Shown here: piece after piece, positions 5,814 through 8,400 of the stretch
How positions within the stretch are numbered: the stretch's first letter is position 1
How the letters are laid out: every line of letters starts with the position of its first letter
Assembly (NCBI GenBank): GCA_011773475.1
Contig: WVXN01000040.1
Coordinates: 10,089 to 18,488 of the forward strand
From: Candidatus Aenigmatarchaeota archaeon
GTDB taxonomy: Archaea; Aenigmatarchaeota; Aenigmatarchaeia; Aenigmatarchaeales; Aenigmatarchaeaceae
Length of the DNA stretch: 8,400 nucleotides
Direction: 5' to 3'
Translations under genes and position numbers: made by a program
Notes under the pieces: model-generated
Told to the model about the DNA's origin: nothing
The model's input: only the letters and a program-made list of their open reading frames with translations
The model's database searches: none

Positions 5814-6209
5814 CTAATCATTAATAATATGATATTCTTTTTCTTTTTGTTTTTCTGTCATAAATTCGGCTGATAATAATATGGCTTGGGGACCAAATGT
5901 TCTCCTTATACCTTCAAGATTTCTATCTGTAATAGTGTATTTTGATCCTCTTTTTCCCACCAAGTCTGCCTTATAAAGTTTTTCTAGATTTTTTCTTTCT
6001 CTTTTTTCTTCCCTTTTTGTTAATTGGCTAACTTGTTCTGGAGTTAATCCTCCTCTATTAGCATCCAAAGCATCTATTGTTAAAGAGACTTCATGAAAAT
6101 TTCTTGCAGCTATCTCTATCATACCTTGTTCTAATTCTTTTTTTGAAGAAACTTGTATTTTATAACGTGGTATAACTCTTATAATAATATCATCATCCGG
6201 TAAAGGCAT
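5814..6209 (-). CDS. Orphan protein with a possible winged-helix segment, between L31e and aIF6
   Basis: I cannot name this 131-aa protein. The N-terminal part (8-45) alternates strand-like and helix-like pieces (IIIRVIPRYKIQVSS, then an amphipathic helix ELEQGMIEIAARNFHEV, then SLTID). Residues 54-105 resemble a winged helix: LTPEQVSQLTKREEKRERK, a recognition-helix-like NLEKLYKADLVGKRG, then the wing SKYTITDRNLEGIRRTF. The turn GLV/DLV-K-R-G-x-x-Y-x-I-T is common in winged helices that bind DNA or RNA. It occupies a position in the L31e-aIF6 cluster where I know of no standard archaeal gene. Its own TATA-like box overlaps the L31e stop and lies 26 bp from the ATG, with no ribosome binding site, so it is probably leaderless. 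It could be an RNA- or ribosome-associated factor or a regulator of the cluster; both are inference. Confidence 0.75.
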   Translation of the reverse strand: MPLPDDDIIIRVIPRYKIQVSSKKELEQGMIEIAARNFHEVSLTIDALDANRGGLTPEQVSQLTKREEKRERKNLEKLYKADLVGKRGSKYTITDRNLEGIRRTFGPQAILLSAEFMTEKQKEKEYHIIND

Positions 6210-6230
6210 AAAATAATAATGAATAGAAAA

Positions 6231-6239
6231 AGATTTAAG
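6231..6239 (-). promoter_or_regulatory. TATA-like box of the orphan gene, overlapping the L31e stop
   Basis: CTTAAATCT on the minus strand contains the L31e stop codon (TAA) and is centred 26 bp from the ATG at 6209. The extended 12-mer CTTAAATCTTTT occurs again before the GNAT gene (7699-7710). Confidence 0.55.
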
Positions 6240-6711
6240 CTTTCTTTTCTTCTTTTGCTTTTTCTTTTTTAGGCTCTTCTTTAGGCTTTTCCTCTTTTTT
6301 CTCTTCAGGCATTTCCTTTTGTTTACCCTTAACCTCTTCTTCTATTTCTTCTTGTATTGTTCTCTTTCTTCTCTCTTTTCTCTCTTCCTTTATTTTTTCT
6401 TTCTTTTCCTTTTTCTTTTCCTCTTTTTTCTTTAATTCTTCTTTAGAAGGAGTTTTTATTTCCACACCTAATAATTCAGCATAAACTATATCTTCCTCTT
6501 TTAGAGCATGTATCCTTATTTTTCTAGGAGGTTTTTGAATTCCTCTTTTCCAGATTTCTTTATTAATAGAATTTCCTATTTTAATCTTTTCAGACTTCAT
6601 ATGCCTTACTAAGAAATTCCTAACAATATCAGTAGCAATTTTAGCTCTTCTAGTTCTTGGTCTCTCAAAAGCATCTCTTAATGGTATGTTAAATATTTTC
6701 TCTTCAGGCAT
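6235..6711 (-). CDS. rpl31e: Ribosomal protein L31e with a long charged C-terminal extension
   Basis: Residues 1-84 form a normal L31e: EKIFNIPLRDAFERPRTRRA (4-23), VRHMKS (35-40), INKEIWKRGIQKPPRKIRIHA (49-69) and a final strand. L31e is a large-subunit protein at the rim of the polypeptide exit tunnel; its yeast counterpart is a docking point for ribosome-associated chaperones. Archaeal L31e usually has about 80-100 residues. This one has 158, because residues 86-158 are an almost pure Lys/Glu/Arg tail with a short VKGKQ interruption. The tail is probably a single charged helix or disordered. It belongs to the same frame and ends immediately before the next promoter. AGTGAT lies 3 nt before the ATG, with a TATA-like box upstream. 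L39e, its usual partner gene, is not present beside it. Confidence 0.93.
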   Translation of the reverse strand: MPEEKIFNIPLRDAFERPRTRRAKIATDIVRNFLVRHMKSEKIKIGNSINKEIWKRGIQKPPRKIRIHALKEEDIVYAELLGVEIKTPSKEELKKKEEKKKEKKEKIKEERKERRKRTIQEEIEEEVKGKQKEMPEEKKEEKPKEEPKKEKAKEEKKA

Positions 6712-6714
6712 ATT

Positions 6715-6720
6715 ATCACT
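6715..6720 (-). promoter_or_regulatory. Ribosome binding site of L31e (AGTGAT)
   Basis: AGTGAT lies 3 nt before the ATG at 6711. It is the same hexamer found before the GNAT gene, the adjacent orphan and ftsY, and pairs with AUCAC(U) of the 16S 3' end. Confidence 0.55.
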
Positions 6721-6740
6721 TAATTTATAGAACTATAATG

Positions 6741-6748
6741 TTTATAAA
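6741..6748 (-). promoter_or_regulatory. TATA box of the L31e unit (TTTATAAA)
   Basis: TTTATAAA is centred about 33 bp before the L31e ATG. Initiation about 25 bp downstream gives a short leader of 7-8 nt that just holds AGTGAT. The box lies at the end of the upstream orphan, in a 39-bp gap. Confidence 0.55.
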
Positions 6749-6750
6749 AT

Positions 6751-7152
6751 TTATGCTATTACCTTTTCTTTTGCCATTTCTTCAAAATGATAATGACCAA
6801 ATATAGCATCACAGGCTGCCTGCTCACCATGTGTTTCATATTTTTCGTCTGGACATTCAGATAAATAACGCCTCACAGCACCTTTTCTAGTCGCTCTGAG
6901 CAATATCCATCCATCTTTAATATAAAATTTCTGAGTTTTAGGCGGTTTGCCTCCCAGATTCTCTACATCCTCAATCCTTCCGTCTGAATAAGCTCTTAAT
7001 TTATTAGCATCTATTGGTTGAAGATTCGGATAGATTAATACTATTTCTAATGTATCTTCATCTGGCTCAACAAGAATAAAATCAAATCCATAAATTTGAT
7101 TATGTATCCTTCTTAACTCTTCTGTAAAGCTTGGAACCTCCTCTTTGGTCAT
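6751..7152 (-). CDS. Orphan soluble protein translated behind the GNAT gene
   Basis: I do not recognise this 133-aa protein. It looks like a mixed alpha/beta domain. A helix (about 5-22, EELRRIHNQIYG) is followed by strands DFILVEP and LEIVLIYPN, a loop with PIDANKLRAYSDGRIEDV, then KFYIKDGWILLRAT (75-88). A C-terminal half follows that may hold helices, RKGAVRRYLSECPDEKYE (89-106) and HGEQAACDAIFGHYHFEEM. His108, Cys114, His120 and His122 cluster there and could bind a metal, though this is speculative. No signal peptide or membrane segment is visible. The ATG sits 9 bp after the GNAT stop, with AGTGAT overlapping that stop, so the two genes form one unit. It may act on the same target as the acetyltransferase, but nothing in the sequence proves this. 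Confidence 0.75.
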   Translation of the reverse strand: MTKEEVPSFTEELRRIHNQIYGFDFILVEPDEDTLEIVLIYPNLQPIDANKLRAYSDGRIEDVENLGGKPPKTQKFYIKDGWILLRATRKGAVRRYLSECPDEKYETHGEQAACDAIFGHYHFEEMAKEKVIA

Positions 7153-7157
7153 AATTA

Positions 7158-7163
7158 ATCACT
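7158..7163 (-). promoter_or_regulatory. Ribosome binding site of the orphan behind GNAT (AGTGAT)
   Basis: AGTGAT lies 5 nt before the ATG at 7152 and overlaps the TAG stop of the GNAT gene. This supports the chosen start and reading from a shared message. Confidence 0.55.
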
Positions 7164-7671
7164 AAAGTCTCTTTACCATTACAAAACATTCTTTTATTTC
7201 TCCAGTTATAATTTCCCATTTGTCTTCTCTTAAAACTTCATAACCATTCTTTTCCCAGAACTTCTTAACACCTTGTTGCATGTAAGGATGGGTCTTATTC
7301 AAAGGAAAATATATGGCTTTACATTTCTCTCGAATAGCAATATTATCAAGTCTTTCTGAGAGCTTTGAACCTATTCCTTTACTTCTAAACCTATCATCAA
7401 TAGTAAAGATATCAACATAAAGTAAACTTCCATTGGGATCATGTGTTTCTTCAACATTGTGGTTGTATGGCAATAGAAATACAGCACCGGGTTGTTTCTC
7501 ACAACCACAGTATCCCATCATTTCTCTTTCTTCTATAACTGATAATCCAGTGGGGAACGCCTTTAACAAGGATAAAATAGTTGGTTCTAAAACAGCATAT
7601 TTTCCCCAAGTTTTTCTCTCTATTTCAACTATCTTTGGAATATCTCCAAGAGTCCCTAATCTTATTTTCAT
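7162..7671 (-). CDS. GNAT family N-acetyltransferase
   Basis: This 169-aa single-domain protein is a GNAT enzyme, transferring acetyl (or a similar acyl group) from acyl-CoA to an amine. It opens with the typical IRLGTLGDIPKIVEIERKTWG (3-23). The MMGYCGC strand follows, then the central strand LLYVDIFTIDDRFRSKGIGSKL (83-104), where R-S-K-G-I-G (96-101) is the pyrophosphate-binding motif A. Motif B is KFWEKNGYEVL (137-147), followed by a closing strand VMVKRL. Residues between strands 3 and 4 (60-80) are longer than in the minimal fold. The substrate cannot be read from the sequence; small molecules, protein N-termini and lysines are all possible. A TATA-like box and AGTGAT precede the ATG, and the gene leads a two-gene unit with the orphan. 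Confidence 0.92.
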   Translation of the reverse strand: MKIRLGTLGDIPKIVEIERKTWGKYAVLEPTILSLLKAFPTGLSVIEEREMMGYCGCEKQPGAVFLLPYNHNVEETHDPNGSLLYVDIFTIDDRFRSKGIGSKLSERLDNIAIREKCKAIYFPLNKTHPYMQQGVKKFWEKNGYEVLREDKWEIITGEIKECFVMVKRL

Positions 7672-7674
7672 TCT

Positions 7675-7680
7675 ATCACT
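7675..7680 (-). promoter_or_regulatory. Ribosome binding site of GNAT (AGTGAT)
   Basis: AGTGAT lies 3 nt before the ATG at 7671, the same arrangement as at L31e. It supports this start over any internal methionine. Confidence 0.55.
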
Positions 7681-7698
7681 AATTAAAAGGAGGTCACT

Positions 7699-7710
7699 AA
7701 AAGATTTAAG
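7699..7710 (-). promoter_or_regulatory. TATA-like box of the GNAT unit
   Basis: CTTAAATCTTTT lies in the 45-bp gap after the transporter gene, with TTAAAT centred about 35 bp before the GNAT ATG. Initiation about 25 bp downstream gives a leader of roughly 9 nt holding AGTGAT. The same 12-mer precedes the orphan gene at 6209. Confidence 0.5.
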
Positions 7711-7716
7711 TTTAAT

Positions 7717-8400
7717 TTATTCTCTCTTTCTACTCTTTACTCTTGATAACAAAAGCATTCCAACCAATACAAAAATCAAACCAATAATCTGATAAATTGA
7801 TGGTAATTCGCTCAAAATAAACCAAGCAAGAATTACACTTAATACTGAATACGGAGATATCATTGCAGTTGCTTTAGAAAGATTTATTCTTTTTATAGAT
7901 TCGTACCAAGCAAGAGAACCTATACCAGCAACAACAAATCCAATAATAAGAATCGAAGACAGCTCTGCTGGCTTGTAAAGAACACCAAACTGGTTTGATC
8001 CTATTAATGTGCTAATTAAAAGCATGGTCAAGCCCGCAGAAAGATATCTTCCGCCCTGAATGAAAAATGTTCCTAGTCTTTTTATTGATTTTTTAGATAA
8101 TAGATGGGAAATCTGCCAAAACAAAGGAGTTAAAATAATAAACAAATCTCCAAGATTTAAAGAAAATGTCCCGCTATAAACAACAGTAACAACTCCGATA
8201 AGGATTAAAATAGTTGAAAAGATTTGTTTCTTTGTAATTCTTTCTTTTAGGAGAAAGTAAGATAAGAAAATTGAATATATTGGTTCTGTTTGTAGTAAAA
8301 TAGCAGTGTTAATGCCACTTGTCATTCGAGCTCCGAAAAAAAGCAAGATAAATGTTATTGTGGTTCCGAAAAAACCAATTATATAAATATCTTTTAGATT
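7717..8400 (-). CDS. EamA/DMT-family transporter, N-terminus beyond the window
   Basis: The reading frame is open to the right edge, so the start is not visible; a TTG at 8346 is an internal Leu codon, not a start. The 227 visible residues cover the end of the first EamA repeat and the whole second repeat. The first repeat ends with GINTAILLQTEPIYSIFLSY, the LLKERIT turn and IFSTILILIGVVTVVYSG. The second contains LFIILTPLFWQISHLLSKK, LIIGFVVAGIGSLAWYESI, KATAMISPYSVLSVILAWF and QIIGLIFVLVGMLLL, with a basic tail. About seven membrane helices are visible of an expected ten. EamA proteins of the drug/metabolite transporter superfamily carry amino acids, nucleobases or other metabolites; the substrate is unknown. 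It ends 45 bp before the GNAT gene. Confidence 0.93.
   Translation of the reverse strand, partial: NLKDIYIIGFFGTTITFILLFFGARMTSGINTAILLQTEPIYSIFLSYFLLKERITKKQIFSTILILIGVVTVVYSGTFSLNLGDLFIILTPLFWQISHLLSKKSIKRLGTFFIQGGRYLSAGLTMLLISTLIGSNQFGVLYKPAELSSILIIGFVVAGIGSLAWYESIKRINLSKATAMISPYSVLSVILAWFILSELPSIYQIIGLIFVLVGMLLLSRVKSRKRE

Noticed and set aside
5814..6209. Assignment of this gene as ribosomal protein S19e, which can lie near L31e and has a winged helix
   Set aside because: The S19e N-terminal signature and length are missing; only the general winged-helix pattern is shared.
7686..7694. Strong ribosome-binding-like sequence AAAGGAGGT on the plus strand
   Set aside because: No ATG, GTG or TTG with an open frame follows at a suitable distance; it lies between the TATA-like box and start of the GNAT gene on the other strand.
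7433..7792. Plus-strand open frame spanning the GNAT start and the transporter end
   Set aside because: It crosses the promoter and ends of two well-supported minus-strand genes and has no recognisable domain.
8344..8346. TTG as a possible start of the EamA transporter
   Set aside because: The frame stays open to the window edge, and the upstream residues (IYIIGFFGTTITFI) continue a membrane helix, so the true start lies outside.

Overview
The window looks like a piece of a compact, AT-rich archaeal genome. The archaeal signature genes are SRP54, FtsY, aIF6, ribosomal protein L31e, prefoldin alpha and the tRNA m1-pseudouridine-54 methyltransferase TrmY. Tight packing, several short orphan proteins and the absence of L39e and LX/L18a from their usual positions suggest a small-genome DPANN-type lineage (Woesearchaeales/Pacearchaeales-like). 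That placement is inference from gene content, not phylogeny. No stretch longer than about 60 bp lacks a gene, and I see no tRNA, rRNA, CRISPR, insertion sequence or attachment site.

Layout. Positions 1-1456 (minus): the start of trmY, cut by the window edge, overlaps the stop of the SRP54 gene by 4 bp. A 61-bp divergent promoter region (1457-1517) separates SRP54 from a rightward trio: a stand-alone EF-1A/EF-Tu domain-2 protein, a DUF429 RNase H-like protein and a cysteine-containing orphan (1518-2822). The orphan converges on ftsY with a 9-bp overlap. Positions 2814-6711 (minus) hold a translation and targeting cluster read in the order L31e, an orphan with a possible winged helix, aIF6, prefoldin alpha, ftsY. 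Positions 6751-8400 (minus) hold an EamA-type transporter cut by the right edge, a GNAT acetyltransferase and an orphan translated just behind the GNAT.

Functionally, SRP54 and its receptor FtsY form the co-translational membrane-targeting GTPase pair. L31e lies at the rim of the ribosomal exit tunnel, aIF6 binds the large subunit, and prefoldin receives unfolded chains. Most of the window therefore concerns making, targeting and folding nascent protein.

The most notable item is the FtsY protein (630 aa). It carries a complete histidine-phosphatase (phosphoglycerate-mutase-like) domain inserted between its N-terminal amphipathic/acidic part and its GTPase NG domain, and the catalytic Arg-His-Gly triad of that domain reads Val-His-Gly. 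Other notable items are a roughly 70-residue Lys/Glu tail on L31e, a free-standing translation-factor domain 2 that shares a promoter region with SRP54, and a regular start-signal code. First genes of units have a TATA-like box about 26 bp before the ATG and look leaderless, whereas four other genes carry AGTGAT just before the ATG.
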